From Pseudomonadota bacterium (lineage in GTDB: Bacteria; Pseudomonadota; Alphaproteobacteria; Acetobacterales; Acetobacteraceae), in the NCBI GenBank assembly GCA_021845835.1, contig JAJZVE010000124.1:1-9790 (forward strand): 9,790 nt of DNA, read 5' to 3'. Positions 1-7,163 of the stretch are shown here, piece by piece. The notes below the pieces were generated by a model, which was given only the letters and a program-made list of their open reading frames with translations, searched no databases and had not been told where the DNA came from. Made by a program: the position numbers and the translations under genes. The number at the start of each line of letters is the position of its first letter. The first letter of the stretch is position 1.

Positions 1-2
1 GC

Positions 3-785
3 CTCGACCTACAGGGCCGCCGACACGTCATCAAGAAGACCGGCGGGCGGCCGAACGGGCTCGCTCTTGACGGCGACGGGTGCATCTGGATTGCCGAAGC
101 GATCCTCCGTGCCGTGATCTGCATCGCTCCGGACGGGACCGAGATCGCGCGCATCGAGGGCGACGGCGAGGAGCGCTTCCTGTTCCCCAACGACCTGGCG
201 TTCGGACCCGACGGCCATCTCTACATGACCGATTCCGGGATGGCCGCCAGCGACTTCATCAGCGGCCAGAACTTCGTCGAGAACTTCATGGACCTGCCCT
301 GGGACGGGCGGGTCTACGAGATCGACCCAAAGGCCGGGAGGGCGGTGCGCAAGATCGATAGCGGCATCCGCTTCACCAACGGGATCGCGTTCGACGCCGC
401 CAACCATCTCTATGCCAATGCATCCTTCACGGGCGAGGTCTATCGCTACGACGTGTTCGGCGCCGCCACGCCGCAGCGGGAGCTGTTCGGCAACGTGCTG
501 CAGGCGGATGACCGGCCCATCTTCAAGGGACCGGACGGCATGAAATTCGGGACGGACGGACAACTCTATTGTACCGTCTACAACCAGCGCAATGTCACCG
601 TGCTCGACCGAAACGGCAAGGTGGCGGATCGGCTGATGCTGGACGGCGAGCAGCCGACCAATCTCGCCTTCTCGGTCGACGGGACGAAGCTGCTGGTGAC
701 CGAGGTGTCCAAGGGCCAGGTCGAAGCCTTGCCGGCGCCCTGCGCGGGGCTGGCACTGCATTATCCGAAGGTGGGGCTTCGGTGA
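3..785 (+). CDS. SMP-30/gluconolactonase/LRE-family protein (5' end outside window)
   Basis: The reading frame is open from the left edge and ends at TGA 783-785, giving 260 visible residues; the start lies outside the window. The protein looks like a six-bladed beta-propeller of the SMP-30/gluconolactonase/LRE family (COG3386). Family-type motifs recur along it: RPNGLALD near the start, PNDLAFGPDGHLYMTDS, FTNGIAFD, and GPDGMKFGTDGQLYCTVY. The Asn and Asp in PNDL and in the DG-LY repeats sit where this family binds its divalent metal. Members hydrolyse sugar lactones or related esters, and the substrate here cannot be told. No signal peptide can be judged because the N-terminus is missing. 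It is convergent with the nad genes, which end 267 bases downstream, and shows no functional link to them. The family call is firm and the substrate is unknown. Confidence 0.85.
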   Translation, partial: LDLQGRRHVIKKTGGRPNGLALDGDGCIWIAEAILRAVICIAPDGTEIARIEGDGEERFLFPNDLAFGPDGHLYMTDSGMAASDFISGQNFVENFMDLPWDGRVYEIDPKAGRAVRKIDSGIRFTNGIAFDAANHLYANASFTGEVYRYDVFGAATPQRELFGNVLQADDRPIFKGPDGMKFGTDGQLYCTVYNQRNVTVLDRNGKVADRLMLDGEQPTNLAFSVDGTKLLVTEVSKGQVEALPAPCAGLALHYPKVGLR

Positions 786-826
786 CGGATTGACCGGGCG
801 TATCGCCTCCGTCCCACCGCGCCCGC

Positions 827-922
827 TGCAACGGTGTTCTTGCTCAGGTCCAGCTCGCGCCCGATCAGCCGATAACTCCAACCCTGATCGGCGAGGGCCA
901 GCACCTTCGGTGCCAGACAATC
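827..922 (-). pseudogene. Helix-turn-helix remnant, recombinase or transposase type
   Basis: In the minus frame where AAG occupies 907-905, about 27 residues read KVLALADQGWSYRLIGREL and then DLSKNTV. This is a textbook DNA-binding helix-turn-helix: a first helix, a turn around QGWS, and a recognition helix ending SKNTV. Such segments close serine recombinases and some transposases. No start codon, catalytic domain or downstream stop structure of a full gene is present, and the similarity fades after about 827. The frame differs from the neighbouring queC scrap (833-1004 region), so the two were joined by rearrangement. I infer a relic of a mobile element that deleted the rest of queC. The helix-turn-helix is clear; the parent family is a guess. 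Confidence 0.5.
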
Positions 923-932
923 GGAGGGCCGA

Positions 933-1004
933 CCACGCTAGGCAGGTCGCACTGTCCTGCCCGCCGCTGAAAAGCACCGGCGCGCTGTCGGATCCTTCGT
1001 TCAT
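933..1004 (-). pseudogene. queC: queC 5' remnant (first 24 codons of 7-cyano-7-deazaguanine synthase)
   Basis: Reading from ATG 1004-1002 on the minus strand gives MNEGSDSAPVLFSGGQDS followed by ATCLAW. SGGQDS plus the following TCLAW is the pyrophosphate-binding P-loop at the N-terminus of QueC, which makes preQ0 for queuosine from carboxydeazaguanine. Intact QueC is about 220-240 residues; here similarity stops after the Trp at 933. A purine-rich GAAGGGAAG stretch sits about 7 bases upstream of the ATG, so the original ribosome site survives. The gene would have lain 48 bases after the nadC stop in the same direction. The frame stays open by chance through antisense DNA to position 9, but that extension has no QueC character. 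The Zn-binding C-terminus is absent, so no QueC activity can come from here. Confidence 0.7.
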
Positions 1005-1052
1005 CAGGCGCTTCCCTTCGGGTGGCACGCTCCGCGGGGGCCCCGGACCGAA

Positions 1053-1907
1053 TCAATGGCTGCGGTGGTCGAGCCCGATATCGAGCACCGGCGCGCTGTG
1101 CGTCAGCCAGCCGATGGAGATCAGGTCGACGCCCGCCGCCGCGATAGCCGGCGCGGTCGCCGGGGTGATCCGACCGGAGGCCTCCGTAATGGCTCTACCG
1201 GCGACCCTTGCGACGCCGCGGGTCAGCACTTCAGGCGTCATGTTGTCAAGCAGGATGGCATCCACGCCGATCGCCAACGCCTCATCGAGCTGATCCAGGC
1301 TGTCCACCTCGACCTCGATCTTGACAAGATGGCCGACCGCGTTGCGCGCTCGCTTCACGGCCGGGGCGATGCCCCCCGCGATTGCGACGTGGTTGTCCTT
1401 GATCAGCACGGCGTCGTCCAGGCCGAAGCGGTGATTGCTGCCACCGCCGGCGCGCACGGCGTGTTTCTCCACCGCGCGCAGGCCCGGCGTTGTCTTGCGC
1501 GTGCAGACGATCCGGGACTTGTGGCCGCGCACCGCGTTGACGACCGAAGCCGTCGCGGTCGCGATCCCGCTGAGATGGCAGAGGAAGTTCAGTGCCGTCC
1601 GCTCCGCCGTCAGCATCCCGCGCGCGGCGCCGCGCACCGTGGCGATGACGTCGCCGGGCGATACCTCACTGCCGTCTGGCCGACCCATTGCGATCTCGAT
1701 GGCAGGTTCGATCAGCTGGAACGCCAGCACCGCCAGGTCGAGGCCGGCGACGACACCCGCCTGGCGCGCCACCAGCGCGGTTTCCGCGCGCGCGGCGGCC
1801 GGGACGATGGCATCTGTGGTCAGGTCTCCGGCACGGCCCAGGTCTTCCAGCAAGGCAGCCCGGACCAGGGGCTCCAGCATCACGCGCGGGAGCGGGGAGA
1901 GCGTCAT
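1053..1907 (-). CDS. nadC: Nicotinate-nucleotide pyrophosphorylase (carboxylating), quinolinate phosphoribosyltransferase
   Basis: This enzyme converts quinolinate and PRPP to nicotinate mononucleotide, CO2 and pyrophosphate, the third step of de novo NAD synthesis. The 284-residue length is normal. Family motifs are intact: EDLGRAGDLTTDA (residues 21-33), ARQAGVVAGLD, ERTALNFLCHLSG (102-114), the phosphoribosyl-site segment CTRKTTPGLR (135-144) with EKHAVRAGGGSNHR (147-160), KDNH (170-173), the EVEVD strand (198-202), DAILLDNM (216-223), EASGRI (242-247) and the terminal ISIGWLTHSAP. I chose ATG 1907 rather than upstream in-frame starts because the homology begins there and AAAGG lies 9 bases before it, overlapping the nadB stop. 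It starts 13 bases after nadB ends, so the two are surely co-transcribed. No convincing hairpin-plus-T terminator follows it. The call is secure. Confidence 0.97.
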   Translation of the reverse strand: MTLSPLPRVMLEPLVRAALLEDLGRAGDLTTDAIVPAAARAETALVARQAGVVAGLDLAVLAFQLIEPAIEIAMGRPDGSEVSPGDVIATVRGAARGMLTAERTALNFLCHLSGIATATASVVNAVRGHKSRIVCTRKTTPGLRAVEKHAVRAGGGSNHRFGLDDAVLIKDNHVAIAGGIAPAVKRARNAVGHLVKIEVEVDSLDQLDEALAIGVDAILLDNMTPEVLTRGVARVAGRAITEASGRITPATAPAIAAAGVDLISIGWLTHSAPVLDIGLDHRSH

Positions 1908-1920
1908 GTCGTCGAGCCTT

Positions 1921-3483
1921 TCAGGATATGGAGGCGGCAGCGGGTGCGATCTCACGGGCCGCCCGCAATGCGTCGTCGAGGCACAGGGTTCGGCTCTGCG
2001 CCTGGGCGTCGTCGTGATCGGGGAAGTCCGTGCGGCAATGCGCGCCGCGGCTCTCGCGCCGGCGCAGCGCCGCAAGCACGATCATCAACCCGACCGAAGC
2101 GGGATCGGCGGCCGCGCCGCCGGAGAGCGCCAGAGGGAGCAGCGCGGCCACCGCTTCCGCCAGCGTCTCACGGCTGCGTAGCACGCCTGCGGCGCGCGAA
2201 AGGATTGGGCGCACGGGCGCAGGATCGGCGGCCGGCGGTAGCATCATCGCCGGTGGGCGCCGGACGCGCGTGGGCGCAATGCCGGCCACATCCTCGGCGA
2301 CCCAGCCCGCGCACACCGCCGCCTCCAGCAGGGAGTTGCTGGCCAGACGGTTTGCGCCGTGCATCCTGGTGCACGCCGCCTCGCCGCACGCCCACAGGCC
2401 GGCCACGGTGCTACGTCCTGCCGCGTCCACGGCGATGCCGCCCATGTGGTAGTGCGCCGCAGGTCGAACCGGGATGGGTTGTTCCGCGGGATCAAGGCCG
2501 GCGGCGCGGCAAAGGGCGGCGATCTTGGGGAAGTGCCTAGCGAACCGGCTTCCCAGCGCCTTTCGCGCGTCCAGGAAGACCCAATGCCCGTCGGCGAGAT
2601 ACCGCCAGACGGCTCGCGCGACGACATCGCGCGGCGCCAGTTCCGCCCCCGGCATGTCTTCCATGAAGCGCCGACCCGTCTCGTCAATCAGCACCGCGCC
2701 TTCGCCCCGCACGGCTTCGCTGACCAATCCCAGCGGGTAGGTGTTGCCGTCGAGCGCGGTTGGGTGGAACTGGACGAATTCCATGTCACGCAGCGCGGCG
2801 CCGGCCCGCGCGGCGAGCGCCAGGCCCTGGCCGAAGGAACCGGTCGGGTTCGTGGTGTGCAGGAACAAGCCGCCGGCGCCGCCGGTCGCGATCACCACGC
2901 GGTCGGTCGACAGCAGCCTCGTCCCGCTCTGGCCGTTGGCGAGCACGCCGGCGACGGCGTTGTCCTGCACCAGCAGCCGCCGTGCCTCGACCCCCGCAAG
3001 GACCGTGATCGATGGCGTCGCGCGCACCACTTCCGTCACCGCGCGCAGGATTTCCCACCCGGTGCCATCGCCCGCGGCGTGGACGATGCGCCGCCTTCCA
3101 TGCGCCGCCTCGCGGCCGAGGCGCAGCGCGCCATCCGCCCCGCGGTCGAAGCGTGCGCCCAGCCGTATCAGACGCTCGACCGTTTCGGCGCCCGCATGCA
3201 CGATCCGGCTCACAACCTCAGCGTCGCAAAGTCCGTCGCCGGCCGTCAGCGTGTCGGCCAGATGCAGCGCCGGGTCGTCATCCGGTCCGACCGCCGCCGC
3301 GATCCCGCCCTGCGCCCAGGCACTCGATGCCTCCATTCCGACGGGAGCCTTGGACAGGACCACCACCGGCTCGGGTGACAGGCGCAGAGCCGTCATCAGG
3401 CCGGCCAGGCCGGCGCCGATGATGACCGGTCGCCCCCCAATGTCATGCAGTGCCGTCGTTCCGCCGGCAGTCCCCATCGTCAC
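1921..3483 (-). CDS. nadB: L-aspartate oxidase
   Basis: NadB is a flavoprotein that oxidises L-aspartate to iminoaspartate, which NadA condenses with dihydroxyacetone phosphate. The 520-residue product has the FAD dinucleotide fold [15 protein letters not shown] (residues 21-35), the [12 protein letters not shown] flavin-site segment, the ATGGAGGLF strand, [10 protein letters not shown], the APRDVVARA segment, HYHMGGI and [22 protein letters not shown] (broken here only in description), and a C-terminal helical domain with [15 protein letters not shown]. All key motifs of the succinate dehydrogenase/fumarate reductase flavoprotein group are intact. The first start is GTG 3483, overlapping the nadA stop by four bases (GTGA); the ATG two codons later at 3477 is equally possible. 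This tight overlap suggests translational coupling with nadA. The gene is complete and the call is secure. Confidence 0.97.
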   Translation of the reverse strand: MTMGTAGGTTALHDIGGRPVIIGAGLAGLMTALRLSPEPVVVLSKAPVGMEASSAWAQGGIAAAVGPDDDPALHLADTLTAGDGLCDAEVVSRIVHAGAETVERLIRLGARFDRGADGALRLGREAAHGRRRIVHAAGDGTGWEILRAVTEVVRATPSITVLAGVEARRLLVQDNAVAGVLANGQSGTRLLSTDRVVIATGGAGGLFLHTTNPTGSFGQGLALAARAGAALRDMEFVQFHPTALDGNTYPLGLVSEAVRGEGAVLIDETGRRFMEDMPGAELAPRDVVARAVWRYLADGHWVFLDARKALGSRFARHFPKIAALCRAAGLDPAEQPIPVRPAAHYHMGGIAVDAAGRSTVAGLWACGEAACTRMHGANRLASNSLLEAAVCAGWVAEDVAGIAPTRVRRPPAMMLPPAADPAPVRPILSRAAGVLRSRETLAEAVAALLPLALSGGAAADPASVGLMIVLAALRRRESRGAHCRTDFPDHDDAQAQSRTLCLDDALRAAREIAPAAASIS

Positions 3484-4465
3484 CGCACCGCGAGCATCCG
3501 CTCGACCGCAAGGCGCGCGCGCGCGGCCACCGCGGGATCGATCGTCATTTCATGGCGCATGACCTCCAGGGCCCGGCGAATGTTCGCCAGCTTGATGCGC
3601 TTCATGTGCGGGCAGAGATTGCAGGGGCGAACGAACTGAACCTCTGGGTGCTGGACGGCGACGTTGTCGCTCATCGAGCATTCCGTCAGCAGCAATGCGC
3701 GTGCCGGCCGGTGGCGGGCAACGTAGTCCGACATCGCGGCCGTTGATCCGGCGAAATCCGCCTCGGCCACCACGTCCGGCGGGCATTCGGGATGGGCGAG
3801 CACGACGACGCCTGGGTGTCCCTCGCGCACCTGCCGAACATCCGCCGCCGTGAACCGCTCGTGCACTTCACAGTGGCCGTTCCAGGCGATGATCCGAACC
3901 GCGGGTTCGGCGGCAACGTTGCGGGCCAGATACTCGTCCGGCACCATGATCACCTGCTCGGCGTCGAGCGACTCGACCACAGCGCGGGCATTGCCCGAGG
4001 TGCAACAGATGTCGGATTCCGCCTTCACGGCGGCTGAGGTGTTTACGTAGGTCACGATCGGAATGCCGGGATGGCGCTGGCGCAGCAGCCGGACGTCCTC
4101 GGCCGTGATCGAGTCGGCGAGCGAGCAGCCGGCGCCCAGGTCCGGCATGAGCACGGTCTTGCCCGGATTCAGCAGCTTCGCCGTCTCGGCCATGAAATGC
4201 ACGCCGGCCAGCACGATCACGTCGGCGTCCACTTCCATGGCCGTGCGCGCGAGCGCCAGGCTGTCGCCGACGATGTCGGCGACGCAGTGGAAGATTTCCG
4301 GCGTCTGGTAGTTGTGCGCGAGGGTCACGGCGTTGCGCCGGCGCTTCAGGACCAGGATGGCGTCGATGTCCTCGGCGAAAGCGTTCCACTCGAACGGCGG
4401 GATGACGTGCTTGACCCGGTCGTAGAGGGGCGCCGTGCGGGCGAGGGGGGTGGCAGATGCGACAT
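3480..4465 (-). CDS. nadA: Quinolinate synthase NadA, with apparent frameshift near the start
   Basis: NadA is a [4Fe-4S] enzyme that condenses iminoaspartate with dihydroxyacetone phosphate to quinolinate. The body is complete: [78 protein letters not shown] and [13 protein letters not shown]. By family comparison the cluster ligands are the Cys in GCSLAD, GHCEVH and LCPHM. The frame of the body reaches back past the expected N-terminus ([17 protein letters not shown]) but meets TAA at 4467-4469 with no ATG, GTG or TTG before GTG 4328. An ATG at 4465 is in another frame. One added C in the run at 4445-4450 joins them into [18 protein letters not shown] and a normal 328-residue protein. Starting at GTG 4328 would lose 46 conserved residues. 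I therefore give the restored extent. It may be a sequence error or a real mutation. Weak GGTGAG lies 6 bases before ATG 4465. Confidence 0.9.
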
Positions 4466-4468
4466 ATT

Positions 4469-4485
4469 ATACTCACCACGAGCAT
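4469..4485. promoter_or_regulatory. Candidate NAD-regulator operator, proximal copy
   Basis: On the minus strand the 17 bases read ATGCTC-GTGGT-GAGTAT, an inverted repeat with one mismatch between arms (GAGTAT against an ideal GAGCAT). It lies 3 bases upstream of the nadA ATG at 4465 and overlaps the likely ribosome-binding GGTGAG. A second copy of the same pattern is centred 28 bases further upstream. The position between the Nudix-type regulator gene and nadA makes it a natural repressor site, by analogy with other NAD-biosynthesis regulators. Binding is inferred, not shown. Confidence 0.6.
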
Positions 4486-4496
4486 TGCTGCAACAT

Positions 4497-4513
4497 ATGC
4501 TGGCCATGAGCAT
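4497..4513. promoter_or_regulatory. Candidate NAD-regulator operator, distal copy
   Basis: On the minus strand this reads ATGCTC-ATGGC-CAGCAT, the same 6-5-6 architecture as the proximal copy, and its arms extend to TTATGCT/AGCATAT with one mismatch. It lies inside the 56-base gap between the nadQ-like stop (4522) and the nadA ATG (4465). It covers the spacer and -10 region of the candidate TTGACA promoter, which is where a repressor would block transcription. Binding is inferred. Confidence 0.6.
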
Positions 4514-4525
4514 AAGAGCTGTCAA
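4497..4525 (-). promoter_or_regulatory. Candidate nadABC promoter
   Basis: A perfect TTGACA -35 box occupies 4525-4520 on the minus strand, overlapping the stop codon of the upstream regulator gene. Seventeen bases later comes CAGCAT (4502-4497), a weak -10 that keeps the A and T most often conserved. Transcription would begin near 4490, leaving a leader of about 25 bases before ATG 4465. A rival pair exists: TTGCAG (4493-4488) and a perfect TATAAT (4471-4466) with a 16-base spacer. That pair would start transcription downstream of the ATG, so I rank it lower. Confidence 0.45.
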
Positions 4526-5472
4526 GCGCGGATCAGTGGCAGCTTCGTCCCCCTGACGGCACGCTCGGCCAGCACCTCGCGCCTGAAGCGGAAGAGCTTG
4601 GCTGGCCGCCCCCCGGTGTCGGCCGTCATCTCGCCGGTCTCCTCCACCAGTTCCTGCTGCTCGATCAGCCGCCGAAAATTCTGCTTGTGGACAGGGCGAC
4701 CGGCGATACCCTCGACGCTGCGTTGCAGCTGCAGCAGCGTGAAGGCCGCCGGCATCAGCTCGAAGACGACGGGGCGGTATTTGATTTTCGCCCGCAGCCG
4801 GGCGATCCCAGTGGCCAGGATGCGGCGATGGTCCAGGACCATGGGCCAGCCCCCTGGGGCGGCCTGGCCCAGCGAACGCTCTGGCGTCGCCGCAGGGCGG
4901 TCCCGCAGCGCTTCCGGCACGAGGACGGCCTCGTAGAGCAGCTCATAGCGCTGCAGGATAAGCTCCTCGTTCCAGGCATGGCGGTCCAGGCCGAAGGTGA
5001 TAGCGACGCGCTGACGGCGCTCGCTGCGGGAAGCCGGATTGGGCGCCGACCCGACCCAGTCCCGAAGTTGGGGCTCGATGATCTCGGCAATGGCGTCGGG
5101 CAGACCGGATCGGTGGTCTTCCCACGGAAAATAGCCATACCAGTCCCGCCACCGGGCTTCGTAGGCGCCTGACGCTTCCATCTCGCGGGTCAGGCCGAGA
5201 TAGCTGATCGAAATCGCTCGTTGCGCGCCGTCGTCCCTGGCCCGGTCTCGGTCCGCGAAGGTGTAAAGCTGTTCAACATAGCCCGGCGGGTGATGGGTCT
5301 GTTCCTCGACCCAGGCTCGCAGGCCCGATTGTAGGGATCGGTGGCCGAGTTCAAACGGGCCGGAGGGCAGGGCGTCTCCATCCTGGATCGTAAGGACACG
5401 CGGCTGGCCTGCGGTCACGGCCACAAGGACCGCGATCAACTCGGCCGAGACAGCATGCACGGCGGCACTCAT
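4522..5472 (-). CDS. nadQ: Nudix-like/winged-helix transcriptional regulator of NAD biosynthesis (NadQ/NrtR type)
   Basis: The 316-residue protein has an N-terminal Nudix-like region (about residues 10-185; LIAVLVAVT, LPSGPFELGHRSLQSGLRAW, YVEQLYTFADRDR, ISISYLGLTRE) and a C-terminal winged-helix domain (about 235-300; FELMPAAFTLLQLQR, GRPVHKQNFRRLIE, ETGE, GRPAKLFRFR). That C-terminal layout matches NrtR-type regulators. The Nudix box is degenerate: RAWVEEQTH stands where REUXEEXGU is expected, so ligand sensing without hydrolysis is likely. In alphaproteobacteria a regulator of this kind, called NadQ, accompanies nadABC; I assign the symbol on architecture and position, not on a search. It lies 56 bases upstream of nadA in the same direction, with paired palindromes between. 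I infer that it represses nadABC in response to an NAD-related metabolite. No copy of the palindrome is seen upstream of this gene itself. The start at ATG 5472 fits the homology; AAGGCGG lies about 8 bases upstream. Confidence 0.82.
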   Translation of the reverse strand: MSAAVHAVSAELIAVLVAVTAGQPRVLTIQDGDALPSGPFELGHRSLQSGLRAWVEEQTHHPPGYVEQLYTFADRDRARDDGAQRAISISYLGLTREMEASGAYEARWRDWYGYFPWEDHRSGLPDAIAEIIEPQLRDWVGSAPNPASRSERRQRVAITFGLDRHAWNEELILQRYELLYEAVLVPEALRDRPAATPERSLGQAAPGGWPMVLDHRRILATGIARLRAKIKYRPVVFELMPAAFTLLQLQRSVEGIAGRPVHKQNFRRLIEQQELVEETGEMTADTGGRPAKLFRFRREVLAERAVRGTKLPLIRA

Positions 5473-5547
5473 CTCGCGGCGGCCGCCTTGCCGGTGCTTC
5501 TGCCTGCCGTCCTGCCTCCCGGATACGGCAGCGACGTTAACATCCGA

Positions 5548-6006
5548 TCAAACCACCATCACTCGGCGCATAAAATCCGCAATCCGATCTGGTTTCGTGC
5601 TGAGCGGCCGACCGTCTAATGACACGAGCGAGCGTAGCCCCAGGCTGCTGCTCAGAAAGCTGGCGTCTGCGGCAAAAATGTCTCCAACGAACAGCGGTGC
5701 CTCCGTGGCACCGCATCGTTCGATCAGCATCTCGCGCATGATGCCGGGCAAGGCGCCGTGGGCAAGAGGCGGCGTGAGCAGAGCATTGCCCCGAAGCACA
5801 AAGACATTGGCGGCGCTCGCCTCCGCGAGCCGGCCATGGGTATTGAGCAGCAGCGCCTCGTCGGCATTCCGCGCCGCCGCTTCCTGCCGCGCCAGCACGC
5901 TGTCCAGAAAATTGAGCGACTTGATTCGGGACAACGGTGACATTTCGTTCCGTCGCGTCACGGTGCAGGTGATTGCGCTGGCTGGACCCGCCGGAGGGGG
6001 CAGTGG
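5548..6006 (-). pseudogene. pabC: pabC, C-terminal part (disrupted by IS)
   Basis: This is the downstream part of an aminodeoxychorismate lyase, a PLP enzyme of aminotransferase fold class IV. It runs from the insertion point to TGA 5550-5548. It contains the PLP-lysine segment SPLSRIKSLNFLD (Lys about residue 144 of the restored protein), then ADEALLLN, GRLAEASAANVFVL, TPPLAHGALPGIMREMLIE and SLDGRP near the end. It joins in frame to the N-terminal part at 7371-7726 once the IS and one target copy are removed. By chance an ATG at 6078 inside the IS left end is in frame with it, so a chimeric polypeptide with 24 or so IS-derived residues could be made. It would lack the N-terminal domain and is unlikely to be active. 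Confidence 0.93.
5996..6006. repeat. Target-site duplication, left copy
   Basis: GGGGGCAGTGG here is identical over 11 bases to 7371-7381 on the far side of the insertion sequence. Eleven bases is within the range usual for IS4-family elements. The exact match points to a simple, fairly recent transposition. Confidence 0.92.
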
Positions 6007-6022
6007 CATAGGCGCTAAAATA
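6007..6022. repeat. Left terminal inverted repeat of the IS
   Basis: CATAGGCGCTAAAATA, which differs from the inverted right end by one base (G/C at the fifth position). Terminal CA fits IS4-family ends. Confidence 0.9.
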
Positions 6023-6062
6023 GGGCTTGACCCGACGCGAATCGGTTTGATTCTGAGGGTAG

Positions 6063-7163
6063 ATGCATGACGCAGCATCTGTCCTGACCGACCAGTTCTC
6101 CGACCTGCTGGCGCGACTTCCGTCGGACCTCGACCTTGATCGTCTGGCGCTGGAGACGAAGGCGATCCAGCGCAAGCGTGAGGTTGTCGATGGTGCGAGC
6201 CTGTTGCGGATCGCGCTTGCGCGCGGTCCGGGTGGACTGTCGTTGCGCCAGACTTCGGCCTGGGCGTCGATGCTTGGGGTCGTCGAACTCGGCAACCCAG
6301 CCGTCAAATACCGGCTGGACCAGGCGACGGCGTTTCTCGCGGCCCTGGTGGAACGCCTGCTGGCGGCGAAAGCCCCTGGCGCGGAGTTGCGGTGGCCCGG
6401 TCGTATCTTGCGCCTCGCCGACGGCACCTGCGTGAGCAAACCCGGCAGCGCCGGCACCGACTGGCGCGTCCACGGCGTGTTCGATCTCGGACGCGGCGGG
6501 TTCGCGCATCTTGAACTGACCGACCAGCATGGCGCCGAAGCGCTGGAGCGTGGCGCCCCGTGCCCAGGTGAAATCCGCATCGGCGATCGCAATTACGCCC
6601 GCGCCTCGGTGCTGCGGCGCTTCCGCGCGCAGAGCGGCGGGCGTGCCGACTTCATCGTGCGGCTGGGCCGGAACGCGCTGCACCTGACCAACCCGGCGGG
6701 CAAGTCGTTTGATCTGATCGGCTATCTGCAATGTCTGCCGCCCGGTTCGAGCCCGCATGAGGTGAACCTGCGCGCACCGGTCGGCCGCGATGAGCCCGCG
6801 TTGGCGGTGCGGCTGATCGTGCAGCGCAAGACCCCCGAGGCGGCCGAAGCCACACGGTCGGCGCTGCGCCGCGCCGCCGCCAACAAGGGCAAGGCCCGCG
6901 ACCGGCGCAGCCTGATCGCGGCGGAATTCATGATCATGGCGACATCCCTGCCCAAGAGCGGATACAGTGCGAAGGCGGTCCTCGCGGTCTACCGGCTGCG
7001 CTGGCAAATCGAACTCGCGTTCAAGCGCCTGAAGTCGCTGCTGCATATCGACCGGATCCCAACATGGACCGAACGCGGATCGCGAAGTTGGCTGTATGCC
7101 CACCTCATTCTGGCCTTGCTGTGTAACGACCTCAGCCAGGATATCCTGGAATCTTCCCCCTGA
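6063..7163 (+). CDS. IS4-family transposase (DDE), frame ends early
   Basis: The 366-residue product carries the RNase H-like DDE catalytic triad: D120 in LRLADGT, D175 in RIGDRNYA, and E317 in the signature YRLRWQIELAFKRLK, where Y310, R313, E317 and K324 fit the IS4 Y-(2)-R-(3)-E-(6)-K pattern. The long stretch between D175 and E317 is the beta-strand insertion usual in this family. The start at ATG 6063 has GAGGG three bases upstream; TTGACC at 6027-6032 is a possible -35. The frame stops at CCC-TGA (7158-7163), yet typical homologous sequence continues in the +1 frame to 7362. All catalytic residues lie before the stop. The short product may therefore be a truncated enzyme, or the full 432-residue one may arise by +1 frameshifting. 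Confidence 0.93.
   Translation: MHDAASVLTDQFSDLLARLPSDLDLDRLALETKAIQRKREVVDGASLLRIALARGPGGLSLRQTSAWASMLGVVELGNPAVKYRLDQATAFLAALVERLLAAKAPGAELRWPGRILRLADGTCVSKPGSAGTDWRVHGVFDLGRGGFAHLELTDQHGAEALERGAPCPGEIRIGDRNYARASVLRRFRAQSGGRADFIVRLGRNALHLTNPAGKSFDLIGYLQCLPPGSSPHEVNLRAPVGRDEPALAVRLIVQRKTPEAAEATRSALRRAAANKGKARDRRSLIAAEFMIMATSLPKSGYSAKAVLAVYRLRWQIELAFKRLKSLLHIDRIPTWTERGSRSWLYAHLILALLCNDLSQDILESSP

Noticed and set aside
9..1028. A 339-codon open frame on the minus strand
   Set aside because: Only its first part (queC remnant) has gene character. The rest is antisense to the clearly coding SMP-30 gene and is open because of high GC.
1035..1045. GC palindrome CGGGGGCCCCG after nadC as a terminator
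   Set aside because: The loop would be a single base and no T-run follows on the transcribed strand.
1056..2540. A 494-codon open frame on the plus strand
   Set aside because: It is antisense to nadC and nadB, Arg/Pro-rich, and lacks any recognisable domain.
2359..3378. Long open plus-strand frames across nadB, and a further one at 2741-3562
   Set aside because: Composition is that of antisense shadows of a high-GC gene; nadB on the other strand is fully conserved.
5537..6592. A 351-codon minus-strand frame spanning the IS left end
   Set aside because: It is antisense to the transposase and out of frame with pabC; Arg/Ser/Pro-rich low-complexity translation.
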